Assembly (NCBI GenBank): GCA_019114945.1
Contig: DXEN01000032.1
Coordinates: 1-57,383 of the forward strand
Source: Candidatus Parabacteroides intestinigallinarum
GTDB taxonomy: Bacteria > Bacteroidota > Bacteroidia > Bacteroidales > Tannerellaceae
Direction of reading: 5' to 3'
Length of the DNA: 57,383 nucleotides
Part shown: one piece after another, positions 1 to 8,409 of the stretch
Position numbering within the stretch: position 1 is the first letter of the stretch
Layout of the letters: the number at the start of each line of letters is the position of its first letter
Notes under the pieces: generated by a model
What the model was told of the DNA's origin: nothing
Database searches by the model: none
The model's input: the letters and a program-made list of their open reading frames with translations, nothing else
Program-made: the position numbers and the translations under genes

Positions 1-1892
1 CGCAGGTTCTCCAGCAGGCGGTTCTGGTAGATGACGGCGGTGGGGACGATGTGGTTGATGGCCAGGTCGCCCAGCACGCGGCTCTCTATCTGCACCTTCA
101 TGGTGTAGATTTCCCATTTCACCTCGTTGCGGGCCTCCAGCTCCTTCCGCGTCAGCACGCCCGTGGCGGCGAACATCTCGATGGAGTCGGGGCGGAGGTA
201 GGCGTCGTATTGCAGGGGCACGCTGTTCTCGCAATCCAGCCCCCGGCGGGCGGCCTCGGCCTTCCAGGCGTCGGAGTAGCCGTTGCCGTCGAAGCGTATC
301 GGCTTGGATTCCTTGATGTAGGCTTTCAGCACGTTGAAGATGGCCACTTCCTTGCTCTTGCCCTCGGCCTGTTGCGCCTCCACGTCTTTCCGGAACTGGC
401 GCAGCTGGTAGGCGACGGCGGAGTTGAGCGCCAGCATGGCCGAGCCGCAGTTCACGGACGAGCCGGGGGCGCGGAACTCGAAGCGGTTGCCGGTGAAGGC
501 GAAGGGCGAGGTGCGGTTGCGGTCGGTGTTATCGAGCAGCAGCTCCGGTATCTGCCCGAAGCCGAGGTGCAGTCCCTTCTTGTCGTCCACCTCGATGGCG
601 TCCTCGATGGAGCTGTTCTCGAACTTGTCGAGGATGTCGCTGATTTGCGTGCCGAGGAAGGTGGAGATGATGGCGGGCGGCGCCTCGTTCGCCCCCAGGC
701 GGTGGGCGTTCGTGGCGGAGGCGATGCTGGCCTTCAGGAGCGCGTTGTATTTGTATACCGCCATGATGGTGTTCACCACGAAGGTGATGAAGCGCAGGTT
801 GTCCTCGCGGTTCTTGCCCGGCGAGAAGAGGTTGACGCCCTTGTCGGTGCCCATCGACCAGTTGCAGTGCTTGCCCGATCCGTTCACGCCGTTGAAGGGC
901 TTCTCGTGCAGCAGCACGCGGAAGTTGTGATGGCGGGCTACGCGTTTCATGATCGACATCAGCAGCTGGTTGTGGTCGTTCGCCAGGTTGCATTCCTCGT
1001 AGATGGGTGCCAGCTCGAACTGGTTCGGGGCCACCTCGTTGTGGCGGGTCTTCACCGGGATGCCCAATTTATAGCACTCGGTCTCCAGGTCTTTCATGAA
1101 CTCCTGCACCCGCGAGGGGATGGCGCCGAAGTAGTGGTCGTCCAGCTGTTGGTTCTTGGCGCTCTCGTGCCCCAGGAGCGTGCGCTCGGTCAGCGAGAGG
1201 TCCGGGCGGGCGGAATAGAGGTCCTCGTCCACCAGGAAGTACTCCTGTTCCCATCCCAAGTAGGTGATAATCTTATGGACGTCTTGGTCGAAATATTGAT
1301 AGACCTCCTTGGCCGCCTTGCCCAGCGCCTCGATGGAGCGGATGAGCGGCGTCTTGTAATCGAGCGCCTCGCCGGTGTAGGCGATAAAGACGGTGGGGAT
1401 ACACAGCGTATCGTCCACGATGAAAGCGGGTGAGGAGGGGTCCCAGGCGGAGTATCCGCGTGCCTCGAAGGTGTTGCGCAATCCGCCGTTGGGGAAGCTG
1501 GAGGCGTCCGGCTCCTGCTGTACGAGCAGCTTGCCGCTGAACTCCTCGATCATGCCGCCGTGCCCGTCGTGCTCCACGAAGGCGTCGTGCTTCTCGGCGG
1601 TCCCGTCGGTGAGCGGCTGGAACCAGTGCGTGTAGTGCGTGACGCCTTTTTCCAATGCCCACATACGCATGCCGGCGGCCACGTGGTTGGCTACCTCCCG
1701 GTCGATGGGGATGCCGTGGTCGATGGCGTAGGTCAGGGCTTTATACGTTTCCTTGGAGAGATATTTCTGCATGGCCTTCCGGTTGAAGACGTTCTCGCCA
1801 TAATATTCGGATACTTTGTGCTCGGGAGTGACGGCTTCCACGGCCTTCCGGTTGGAAGCCTTCTCCACGGCGTTGAAGCGTGAGATAGACAT
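1..1892 (-). CDS. glnN: Glutamine synthetase type III (GlnN), C-terminus cut by window edge
   Basis: Makes glutamine from glutamate, ammonia and ATP in the cytoplasm. The frame reads open from an ATG at 1890-1892 to the window edge, giving about 630 residues; the Bacteroides enzyme is about 729, so roughly 100 C-terminal residues are missing. The GSIII-specific N-terminal region is present (HYTHWFQPLTDGTAEKHDAF near residues 86-105), followed by the catalytic core: NEVAPNQFELAP (about 285-296), NGSGKH (about 337-342) and RNRTSPFAFTGNRFEFR near 440-460. GSIII is a dodecameric form typical of Bacteroidetes and some cyanobacteria. A -7-like element lies about 28 bases upstream of the start. Codons end heavily in C or G, unlike tex next door. 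Identification is very secure. Confidence 0.97.
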   Translation of the reverse strand, partial: MSISRFNAVEKASNRKAVEAVTPEHKVSEYYGENVFNRKAMQKYLSKETYKALTYAIDHGIPIDREVANHVAAGMRMWALEKGVTHYTHWFQPLTDGTAEKHDAFVEHDGHGGMIEEFSGKLLVQQEPDASSFPNGGLRNTFEARGYSAWDPSSPAFIVDDTLCIPTVFIAYTGEALDYKTPLIRSIEALGKAAKEVYQYFDQDVHKIITYLGWEQEYFLVDEDLYSARPDLSLTERTLLGHESAKNQQLDDHYFGAIPSRVQEFMKDLETECYKLGIPVKTRHNEVAPNQFELAPIYEECNLANDHNQLLMSIMKRVARHHNFRVLLHEKPFNGVNGSGKHCNWSMGTDKGVNLFSPGKNREDNLRFITFVVNTIMAVYKYNALLKASIASATNAHRLGANEAPPAIISTFLGTQISDILDKFENSSIEDAIEVDDKKGLHLGFGQIPELLLDNTDRNRTSPFAFTGNRFEFRAPGSSVNCGSAMLALNSAVAYQLRQFRKDVEAQQAEGKSKEVAIFNVLKAYIKESKPIRFDGNGYSDAWKAEAARRGLDCENSVPLQYDAYLRPDSIEMFAATGVLTRKELEARNEVKWEIYTMKVQIESRVLGDLAINHIVPTAVIYQNRLLENL

Positions 1893-1919
1893 GCTGTTGA
1901 AGTTTTATGTTTATATCCG

Positions 1920-1927
1920 CGAAGATA
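1920..1927 (-). promoter_or_regulatory. glnN -7 promoter element
   Basis: On the minus strand the sequence reads TATCTTCG, close to the Bacteroidetes -7 consensus TAnnTTTG, about 28 bases before the glnN ATG. No clear TTTG -33 element is seen at the right spacing. Confidence 0.5.
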
Positions 1928-2029
1928 CGTGAAATATTCGGGAAAAAGAGGCGTATTCCTCGCAAACGCGAGCGCCTCGATATTTAAAAATCGTTTATGT
2001 CATCCCGCGGAGGCTCGCGGCCTCGCTCC

Positions 2030-2512
2030 CTACGCGATGAGATCGGCCGTCGTGGCTCGCGTCTCCCGTATTAAGTCGGCGGGGGCGATCTCTATCTGCA
2101 GGCCCCGTTGGCCGGCGCTTACGTATATCGTGCCGAAAAGGGTCGCCGTCTGGTGGATGTAGGTAGGGAAGCGTTTCCTCATGCCGATGGGGGAGCAACC
2201 GCCCCGTATGTATCCCGTGAGCGGCAGCAGCTCTTTCACGTGGATCATCTCGCACTTCTTGTTGCCCGATACCTTGGCGGCCTTCTTCAAGTCCACCTCG
2301 TCCGCCCCGGGGATGACGCATACGAAATAGCCGCTTTTATCCCCGCGCAATACCAGCGTCTTGAACACTCGTTCTATCTCCTCGCCCAATTGCTCCGCCA
2401 CGTGCGTGGCGCTCAGGTCGTTCTCGTCCACCTCGTAAGGCACGAGCCGGTAGGCGATTTTCGCCTTGTCGAGCAAGCGTGCCACGTTCGTCTTGTTTAT
2501 TTTCTCTTTCAT
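2030..2512 (-). CDS. ybaK: YbaK/EbsC-family Cys-tRNA(Pro) deacylase
   Basis: A 160-residue protein of the YbaK/ProX trans-editing family, which hydrolyses Cys-tRNA(Pro) mischarged by prolyl-tRNA synthetase. Family signatures are visible: an N-terminal KTNVARLLDKAKI helix, VFKTLVLRGD with the conserved lysine near residue 51, then GYIRGGCSPIGMRKRFPTYI near 100-119, the glycine-rich loop typical of YbaK. Length is normal (about 155-165). The ATG lies 4 bases after the tex stop codon, so the two are almost certainly one transcript, tex first. The exact editing substrate is inferred from the family. Confidence 0.93.
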   Translation of the reverse strand: MKEKINKTNVARLLDKAKIAYRLVPYEVDENDLSATHVAEQLGEEIERVFKTLVLRGDKSGYFVCVIPGADEVDLKKAAKVSGNKKCEMIHVKELLPLTGYIRGGCSPIGMRKRFPTYIHQTATLFGTIYVSAGQRGLQIEIAPADLIRETRATTADLIA

Positions 2513-2516
2513 CTTG

Positions 2517-4643
2517 TCAGATTCCTTTCATGGATAATTGAACCCGCTTGCGGGCGAGGTCCACGCTTAATACCTTTACCCGGACGTGCTGGTGGATGGA
2601 GACCACTTGCGTGGGGTCGCTGACGAAGCGGTCCGCCAGTTCCGATATGTGTACCAGTCCGTTCTCTTTGATGCCGATGTCGACAAAGCAGCCGAAGTTG
2701 GTGATGTTGGTCACGATGCCCGGCAGGATTTGCCCCGCCCGTACATCCTCGATGCTTTTGACGTTGGGGTCGAAGGCGAATACCTGGATGGCTTGCCGCG
2801 GGTCGCGTCCCGGTTTGTCTAATTCCTGCAGGATGTCCCGCAGGGTCGGGAGCCCCACCTTCTCGGTGATATAACGCTCGATATCCAATCGTTTCTTCAG
2901 TTCCTTGTCGGCGATCAGCTCCGCCACGGAGCAGCCCAAGTCTTTCGCCATGCGCTCGACGATCGGGTAACTTTCCGGATGTACGGCCGAGTTGTCCAAC
3001 GGATTCTCGCTGCCTGGGATTCGCAGGAAGCCCGCGCTTTGCTCGAACGCTTTCTCGCCCATGCGGGGGACTTTCATCAATTCTTTCCGGGAGGCGAAGG
3101 AGCCATGCTCGGCGCGGTAGTTGACGATATTTTGCGCCAAAGTGGGACCCAGGCCTGATACGTACGTTAAAAGATGCTTGCTCGCCGTATTCACGTTGAC
3201 CCCGACTAAGTTTACGCAGCTTTCCACGGTCTGGTCCAGGCTTTTCTTCAGCGCTGTCTGGTCTACGTCGTGCTGATATTGCCCGACACCGATGCTTTTC
3301 GGGTCGATCTTTACCAACTCCGCTAACGGATCCATAAGGCGGCGCCCGATGCTGACCGCTCCCCGTACCGTTACGTCGTATTCCGGGAACTCTTCCCGGG
3401 CGATCTTGGAGGCGGAATAGATGGAGGCGCCGTTCTCGCTGACGACAAATACCTGCACCTTGCGGTCGTAACGAATATCCGTGATAAACTGCTCGGTCTC
3501 GCGGCTTGCCGTGCCGTTGCCGATGGCGATCGCCTCGATGCCGTAGGTGGCGACCAACTGGGCTACCTTGGCGGCGGCTTTCCCTTTCTCGTTCCGCGGA
3601 GGATGCGGGAAGATCGCCTCATTGTGCAATAGATTGCCTTGCGCGTCCAAGCAGACCAACTTACAACCGGTGCGATAACCCGGGTCGATGCCCAATACCC
3701 GTTTTTGCCCGAGGGGCGGCGCTAAGAGTAGCTGGCGCAGGTTCTCCGCGAATACCCGGATGGCTTCCTCGTCGGCTTTCGCTTTGCTTTGGTTGGCGAA
3801 CTCTGTTTCAATGGACGGCTTTAGCAATCGCTTGAAAGCGTCGTCGACCGCTGTGGATACCTCTTCCGAGGCCTCGCCTTGCCCTTTTACGAAACGTCGT
3901 TTCAATTGTTCCACGCAGGGTTCGCTGTCGGGCGAGATGCTTACCCGTAGGATTCCCTCGGCTTCCCCTCGCCGGAGCGCTAATAGGCGGTGGGAGGTCG
4001 TTCGGCGCAGCGGTTCGCTGAAGTCGAAATAATCCTTGTATTTGTTGCCTTCCTCTTCTTTCCCCTTGACGACTTTCGAGGTGATGACCGCCGTGCGTGC
4101 GAACGAGCGGCGCACGGTGTTCCGGGCGCTCTCGTTCTCGTTGATCCATTCCGCGATGATATCCCGTGCGCCTTGCAAGGCTTCCTCCGTGTTCTTTACC
4201 TCGCCTTTGACAAAGCTTTTGACACGTGCCGGCAGGTTCGTCTCGTTTTGTAGCATGAGAATCTTCGCCAATGGTTCCAATCCTTTCTTGCGGGCGATTT
4301 CCGCTCTTGTGACCCGTTTGGGCTTGTAAGGCAGGTATAAATCCTCGATCTCCGTGCTATCCCACGAGTCCTCGATTCGTTTCCGAAGCTCCGGGGAAAG
4401 TTTCCCTTGCTCCTCGATGGTCGCGAGGATGGAAGCCTTGCGTTTCTCCAATTCTGTCAGTTTATCCCATTGATTTTTGATCGCGCCAATCTGTATCTCG
4501 TCCAATCCTCCGGTCACTTCTTTCCGGTAGCGGCTAATAAATGGGATTGTCGCTCCCTCGTTTAAAAGTCCGACCGTCCGTTCCACTTGTCCCGCGGGGA
4601 TTTGTAAAGAACGGGCGATGAGGGTATGAAAAATAGTTGCCAT
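2517..4643 (-). CDS. tex: Tex family RNA-binding transcription accessory protein
   Basis: A 708-residue cytoplasmic nucleic-acid-binding protein. Domains in order: Tex N-terminal helical region (about 1-190), a YqgF/RNase H-like domain starting at VLGIDPGYRTGCKLVC (about residue 320), a helix-hairpin-helix region (SGLGPTLAQNIVNYRAEHG, about 490-510) and a C-terminal S1 RNA-binding domain (GQILPGIVTNITNFGCFVDI to the end). Full length for the family. It leads into ybaK 4 bases downstream. A TATATTCG element at 4673-4680 (minus strand) is a plausible promoter. The function of Tex outside pathogens is poorly defined; family membership is certain. Confidence 0.96.
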   Translation of the reverse strand: MATIFHTLIARSLQIPAGQVERTVGLLNEGATIPFISRYRKEVTGGLDEIQIGAIKNQWDKLTELEKRKASILATIEEQGKLSPELRKRIEDSWDSTEIEDLYLPYKPKRVTRAEIARKKGLEPLAKILMLQNETNLPARVKSFVKGEVKNTEEALQGARDIIAEWINENESARNTVRRSFARTAVITSKVVKGKEEEGNKYKDYFDFSEPLRRTTSHRLLALRRGEAEGILRVSISPDSEPCVEQLKRRFVKGQGEASEEVSTAVDDAFKRLLKPSIETEFANQSKAKADEEAIRVFAENLRQLLLAPPLGQKRVLGIDPGYRTGCKLVCLDAQGNLLHNEAIFPHPPRNEKGKAAAKVAQLVATYGIEAIAIGNGTASRETEQFITDIRYDRKVQVFVVSENGASIYSASKIAREEFPEYDVTVRGAVSIGRRLMDPLAELVKIDPKSIGVGQYQHDVDQTALKKSLDQTVESCVNLVGVNVNTASKHLLTYVSGLGPTLAQNIVNYRAEHGSFASRKELMKVPRMGEKAFEQSAGFLRIPGSENPLDNSAVHPESYPIVERMAKDLGCSVAELIADKELKKRLDIERYITEKVGLPTLRDILQELDKPGRDPRQAIQVFAFDPNVKSIEDVRAGQILPGIVTNITNFGCFVDIGIKENGLVHISELADRFVSDPTQVVSIHQHVRVKVLSVDLARKRVQLSMKGI

Positions 4644-4800
4644 ACGTTCGCCTATACATTATTATCGAATCGCGAATATACGTTTTTGTTTCCGAGTATT
4701 CGCGTTTATGGAGCGGGGAATAGTGGCCTTTATAAAACAATTAAGGATTACCTCACGGTAACCCCTAACCAAACTTGTTAACCTTAAATCTAATACTATT

Positions 4801-4923
4801 ATGAAAAAACCACACGTGCAAAAGTACGGTTTTTCCTATATAGCAGGGATAGATGAGATATTAATAAATATTCCGTTTGTTATAATAAAATCTAAACGTT
4901 CTTCCTTTGGGTCATTAAGCTAA
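4801..4923 (+). other. Short ORF with a SusC-type leader, possibly a gene remnant
   Basis: An ATG followed by an AAA-AAA start and 40 codons, ending inside the 3' end of the convergent symporter. The 50 bases upstream hold a small hairpin (TTACC-TCAC-GGTAA near 4748-4762) and a TTAACCTTAAATCTAATACT run directly before the ATG, which resembles leaders I associate with SusC-type and other outer-membrane genes in Bacteroidales. The encoded peptide has no recognisable domain. It may be the decayed 5' end of a lost gene or simply chance; protein production is unsupported. This ORF and its leader account for most of the tex-symporter gap (4644-4891). Confidence 0.2.
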
Positions 4924-6445
4924 CGACAACAATCGCTATCGCGGATAATGGCAGAGCGAACAGGATCGGGTCGATCATATACCAAGGATAGATATCGATA
5001 AGGACATCTCGCCCGAACAGTGCCGCGCACAATCCCGTCGGAGCCGCTTCCGCCTTGTGCAAGAACAACATGGCGAATAGGCTGGCCAACGCTCCTACCC
5101 ACAGGCTGGCCAACGCTCCTTGCCGTGTTGTCTTTTTCCAGTATAATGAGCAGAAATAAGCGGGCAAAAATGTCGCCGCGCAAATGCCCATAAACAAGGC
5201 GGTACCGCGTGCGATGATATTCGCGCTCAACGTATAGCAAATCGCGTAACTGATCAAGATGGAACATAACACGCCGGTTCGTACGCCCCAGGTGGAGTTC
5301 GGGTTTTTCTTTCGCCCAAGTTCCGGGAAAATATCAGCCCCGAAAGCGGCTCCCATCGTATGGAATTGCGCGCTTAGGGTCGACATGCTTGCCGATAGGA
5401 TGCAAAGCATGAAGATCGCTCCGAACCATCCCGGCATCGCCTTGTTGATAAACAACGGAATGATTTTGTCGATATCCTTTATCGCTTCCGACGCGACTAC
5501 GCCTTCTGTCTTTAGGAAATACAGGTTGGATAAAGCCCCGACGTGGTAAATCGCCCCTACCGTGATAATCAGGAATAAGCATCCGATCAAAACACCTCTG
5601 TTCAGTTGCTTGGAGCTTTCTACCATCATGAAGCGTACCACTAACTGAGGTTGGGCAAGACAGCCGACTCCCACGCCTAAAATCAGGGAAGTGACCAGCG
5701 TGTACCATTGTGGAGAGCCGGTCACGGGCATGGCGGTCCATCCTTGGTGGCCTACCTCTTTCAAGTGCTCGGGCACCAGCGGGGCGATGTCGGTCAGCTT
5801 TTGATTGGCCTCGATAAATCCTAAGCCCATGATTCGATAGAACCAAAAGAGCAGGAACAACATGCACGTGAACATGATGATCGCCTGCAGCGCGTCCGTG
5901 TAGAGGACACCCTTGATGCCGCCCGTAATGACATAGGCCGCTACTATCAGCGTGAAAATCAAGAGAGAGAGGTGAAGGTCGATATGAAACGTTTGTTCGA
6001 TAAAGACCGCTCCGCCCTTCATGACGACCGCCGCGTAGAGCGGCATGCCGATAAAGATAATCGACGCGATGAAAGCCTGTATGGCACGCGATTGATAGTG
6101 CGCTCCCAAGAGTTGAGGAAATGTGCGTGCGTTATGCTCTTCGCCTAACCTTCGTGTTCTTCGGCCGAAGAAGATAAAGGCGATCACGACCCCCATGAAC
6201 ATGTTCAACAAGCAAAGCCATTGAATGCCCATTCCGAACGTGGCGGCGACACCGCCAAACCCGACGATCGCCGACGCTGAGATAAACGTGGCCCCGTAAG
6301 AGAGTGCCATGATCAGGGAATTGACTTTCCGTCCTCCCAATAAATAGTCGCTGGCGTTTTTGGTATGCTTGTAACCAAGATAACCGAGCCAGGCGAGGAC
6401 AAACATATAAATGATGACAATGATGCCTAATGTGAGTGTGCTCAT
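4892..6445 (-). CDS. Sodium:solute symporter (SSS family)
   Basis: A 517-residue inner-membrane transporter of the SSS family (LeuT fold), with about 13 hydrophobic segments. Family features include LGGRKVNSLIMALSYGATFI near residue 36-56, the GIKGVLYTDALQAIIMF segment near 178-195 (the usual Na+/solute signature area) and LSASMSTLSAQFHTMGAAFG near 350-370. It carries a short hydrophilic tail (LMTQRKNV). Its ATG overlaps by 4 bases (ATGA) the stop of a 46-codon membrane-peptide gene, so translation is likely coupled. The operon also encodes phenylacetate-CoA ligase and an ACT-domain protein, so an aryl or carboxylic acid substrate is plausible, but the sequence does not decide it. Confidence 0.92.
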   Translation of the reverse strand: MSTLTLGIIVIIYMFVLAWLGYLGYKHTKNASDYLLGGRKVNSLIMALSYGATFISASAIVGFGGVAATFGMGIQWLCLLNMFMGVVIAFIFFGRRTRRLGEEHNARTFPQLLGAHYQSRAIQAFIASIIFIGMPLYAAVVMKGGAVFIEQTFHIDLHLSLLIFTLIVAAYVITGGIKGVLYTDALQAIIMFTCMLFLLFWFYRIMGLGFIEANQKLTDIAPLVPEHLKEVGHQGWTAMPVTGSPQWYTLVTSLILGVGVGCLAQPQLVVRFMMVESSKQLNRGVLIGCLFLIITVGAIYHVGALSNLYFLKTEGVVASEAIKDIDKIIPLFINKAMPGWFGAIFMLCILSASMSTLSAQFHTMGAAFGADIFPELGRKKNPNSTWGVRTGVLCSILISYAICYTLSANIIARGTALFMGICAATFLPAYFCSLYWKKTTRQGALASLWVGALASLFAMLFLHKAEAAPTGLCAALFGRDVLIDIYPWYMIDPILFALPLSAIAIVVVSLMTQRKNV

Positions 6446-6582
6446 TCGTTGGGATGTTTAGTCGTGTTCGTACTGTCGTCGTCTTTGTTCCAAGTGGTTA
6501 TACCGAACCAGATGGAGAATAGGAGGCAGGCGAACGCCAAGAGGTAAGCCAACCAAATGCCGGGGTCGTTGATGCCAAACAT
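6442..6582 (-). CDS. Small membrane protein, probable symporter accessory subunit
   Basis: A 46-residue ORF on the minus strand. It starts MFGINDPGIWLAYLLAF, continues with one hydrophobic helix (about residues 9-27) ending FSIWFGITTW, and has a charged tail with KDDD. The stop overlaps the start of the symporter gene by 4 bases, and the start lies 12 bases after the ACT-protein stop. NCBI recognises a class called symporter small accessory proteins next to SSS genes; the opening 'FGxxDPxxWLAYLL' and the position fit that class as I recall it. It probably sits in the inner membrane with the symporter. The role is inferred from context only. Confidence 0.8.
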   Translation of the reverse strand: MFGINDPGIWLAYLLAFACLLFSIWFGITTWNKDDDSTNTTKHPNE

Positions 6583-6594
6583 ATTCTTTCCTTA

Positions 6595-7020
6595 TTAAAG
6601 ATCGACCAAATCATTCTCGCAAAGGTATCCGATGTTCTGCCGCCGGATGACTTCCCGGGCGTTGTCCCGGTTGTTCGTGCGCAGGAACAGCACGGTTTTC
6701 TCGTGATTCGAGAAGCAATACATATATTCGATGCTGATGCCCGCTTTCGTGAAGCTGGATAGCGTCGTGGCGAAACTTTCCGCGTCGGAGCTGGTAACGA
6801 TGGCCAATACATCTGTCAGATTCGCGCTCACGTTGTGCTCTTTCAGGATCTGATACGCTTTCTGCGGGTTGCTGACGATGATGCGCAGGATGCCATATTC
6901 GGAGGTGTCGGCAACGGTAGCCGCCACGATGCGGATGTGCTCTTTCGCCAATAAGGTCAATATCTCGCTAAGCTTTCCGTATTTGTTCTCCAGGAAAATG
7001 GAAATTTGATTGACTGTCAT
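6595..7020 (-). CDS. Tandem ACT-domain protein
   Basis: 141 residues made of two ACT domains: MTVNQISIFLENKYGKLSEI at residues 1-20 begins the first, and a second begins at about residue 70 (LAIVTSSDAESFATTLSSF). ACT domains bind small ligands, usually amino acids. In Bacteroidetes this stand-alone double-ACT protein is commonly found beside phenylacetate-CoA ligase and indolepyruvate ferredoxin oxidoreductase. Here it lies 43 bases downstream of the ligase, but the oxidoreductase genes are absent. A role as ligand sensor for aromatic amino acid metabolism is inferred. Confidence 0.88.
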   Translation of the reverse strand: MTVNQISIFLENKYGKLSEILTLLAKEHIRIVAATVADTSEYGILRIIVSNPQKAYQILKEHNVSANLTDVLAIVTSSDAESFATTLSSFTKAGISIEYMYCFSNHEKTVLFLRTNNRDNAREVIRRQNIGYLCENDLVDL

Positions 7021-7063
7021 AATGCTTATATATTATATAGGTAAAACAATCTTGTTATGATTC

Positions 7064-8374
7064 TCAACTAAGTTTGCGGAGGTCTTTCACGCGTACCGCT
7101 TTCCCGTCAGAGGTGGGCAACGAGCCTTTCGCTACCAGCTTGACGCGTGGTGTAAGCAGTAACTCGTCCTTCAATTGCCGGGTGATATTCTTCGTCAACC
7201 GTTGCAACGCGGAGTAGTCATCCGTGAAGAGGTCGCTCAGCTCTACCTCGATCAGCATCTCGTCGCTATTGCCGATTGTTTCGAGGGTGATCAGGTAATT
7301 GCTGCCCAGTTCCTTGAATGGCATCAATATTTTCTCGATCTGGATCGGGAAGAGGTTCACGCCTTTCAGGATAATCATATCGTCGCTACGTCCCTTGAAA
7401 CGGGCGAGGCGTTTGTGCGTGCGTCCGCAAGGGCAATCGCCCGGCAGGACGCAGGTAAGGTCGCGGGTACGGTAACGGAGCAAAGGCATCGCCTCGCGGT
7501 TGATCGTGGTCAGCACCATCTCGCCCACTTGCCCGTCGGGCACCGGCTTCAGGGTGACAGGGTCTACGATCTCGACAATCACGTTATCTTCCCAGATATG
7601 CAAGCCGTTCTGTTCCGGGCACTCGAATGCCACGCCCGGCCCGTTCATCTCGGACATACCGAAGCAGTTATAAGCCTTGACGCCCAGCAGTTGCTCGATG
7701 CGTTTGCGTTGTTCCTCGGAGTGAGGCTCGGCCCCGATGCATACGGTATGTAGTTTCGTGTCCTTGCGCGGGTCGATGCCCATCTCGAACATCACCTCCG
7801 CCAAGCGAGTCGCGTAGCTGGGGATGATATGTAGGCAAGTTGTCCCGAAATCGGTGATGAATTTGATTTGGCGTTTCGTGTTACCCGCCGCGGCCGGGAC
7901 GGTCAATGCCCCTAATCGCTCGGCGCCGTATTGGAAGCCCAATCCGCCGGTGAACATACCGTATCCGGAGGTGTTCTGGAATACGTCCGTATCCCGCAGG
8001 CCGACCATATACATGCAACGTGCCACTTGGTTGGCCCATTGGTCCAAGTCCTTGGCGGAGTGCAGCACGACGGTCGGGTTGCCGGTGGTTCCGCTGGAGG
8101 AGTGGATGCGCACGCACTTCTGGAGCGGAATAGCGGCGAACCCGAATGGATAATGGCTTCGCAAGTCGTCTTTCGTCGTGAACGGAAGTTTCCGCAAATC
8201 GTCTAACGACTGGAAGCTATCGGGCGTGATGCCTCTTTCCTCGAATACCTGATGGTAGAACGGTGAGTTGGCCGCCTGCTTTATGGTTTGTTTTAATCGT
8301 TCCAGCTGAAATTTCTCCAGCTCCTCGCGGGGCATGGTCTCTATCTCTTCTTGCCAATACTTTGTTGTTTTCAT
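7064..8374 (-). CDS. paaK: Phenylacetate-CoA ligase family enzyme
   Basis: 436 residues, an AMP-forming acyl-CoA synthetase of the PaaK type. It activates phenylacetate or related aryl-acetates with ATP and CoA. The ATP-binding P-loop-like motif SSGTTGNPTVVLHS is near residues 92-105; FGMSEMNGPGVAFEC (about 238-252) and the YRTRD hinge near 300 are typical, and the C-terminal domain ends KAVRVKDLRKLS. In gut Bacteroidales these ligases are thought to work on aryl-acids formed from or converted to aromatic amino acids. It starts 35 bases after the oxidoreductase gene. Precise substrate unknown. Confidence 0.93.
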   Translation of the reverse strand: MKTTKYWQEEIETMPREELEKFQLERLKQTIKQAANSPFYHQVFEERGITPDSFQSLDDLRKLPFTTKDDLRSHYPFGFAAIPLQKCVRIHSSSGTTGNPTVVLHSAKDLDQWANQVARCMYMVGLRDTDVFQNTSGYGMFTGGLGFQYGAERLGALTVPAAAGNTKRQIKFITDFGTTCLHIIPSYATRLAEVMFEMGIDPRKDTKLHTVCIGAEPHSEEQRKRIEQLLGVKAYNCFGMSEMNGPGVAFECPEQNGLHIWEDNVIVEIVDPVTLKPVPDGQVGEMVLTTINREAMPLLRYRTRDLTCVLPGDCPCGRTHKRLARFKGRSDDMIILKGVNLFPIQIEKILMPFKELGSNYLITLETIGNSDEMLIEVELSDLFTDDYSALQRLTKNITRQLKDELLLTPRVKLVAKGSLPTSDGKAVRVKDLRKLS

Positions 8375-8409
8375 CTTATATTATATGTCTGTTTATTTAT
8401 TTGTTGTTT

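Noticed and set aside
51-1433. A 460-codon open frame on the plus strand
   Set aside because: It is the antisense shadow of glnN, whose minus-strand frame encodes an unmistakable glutamine synthetase; GC-rich codons keep the opposite frame open.
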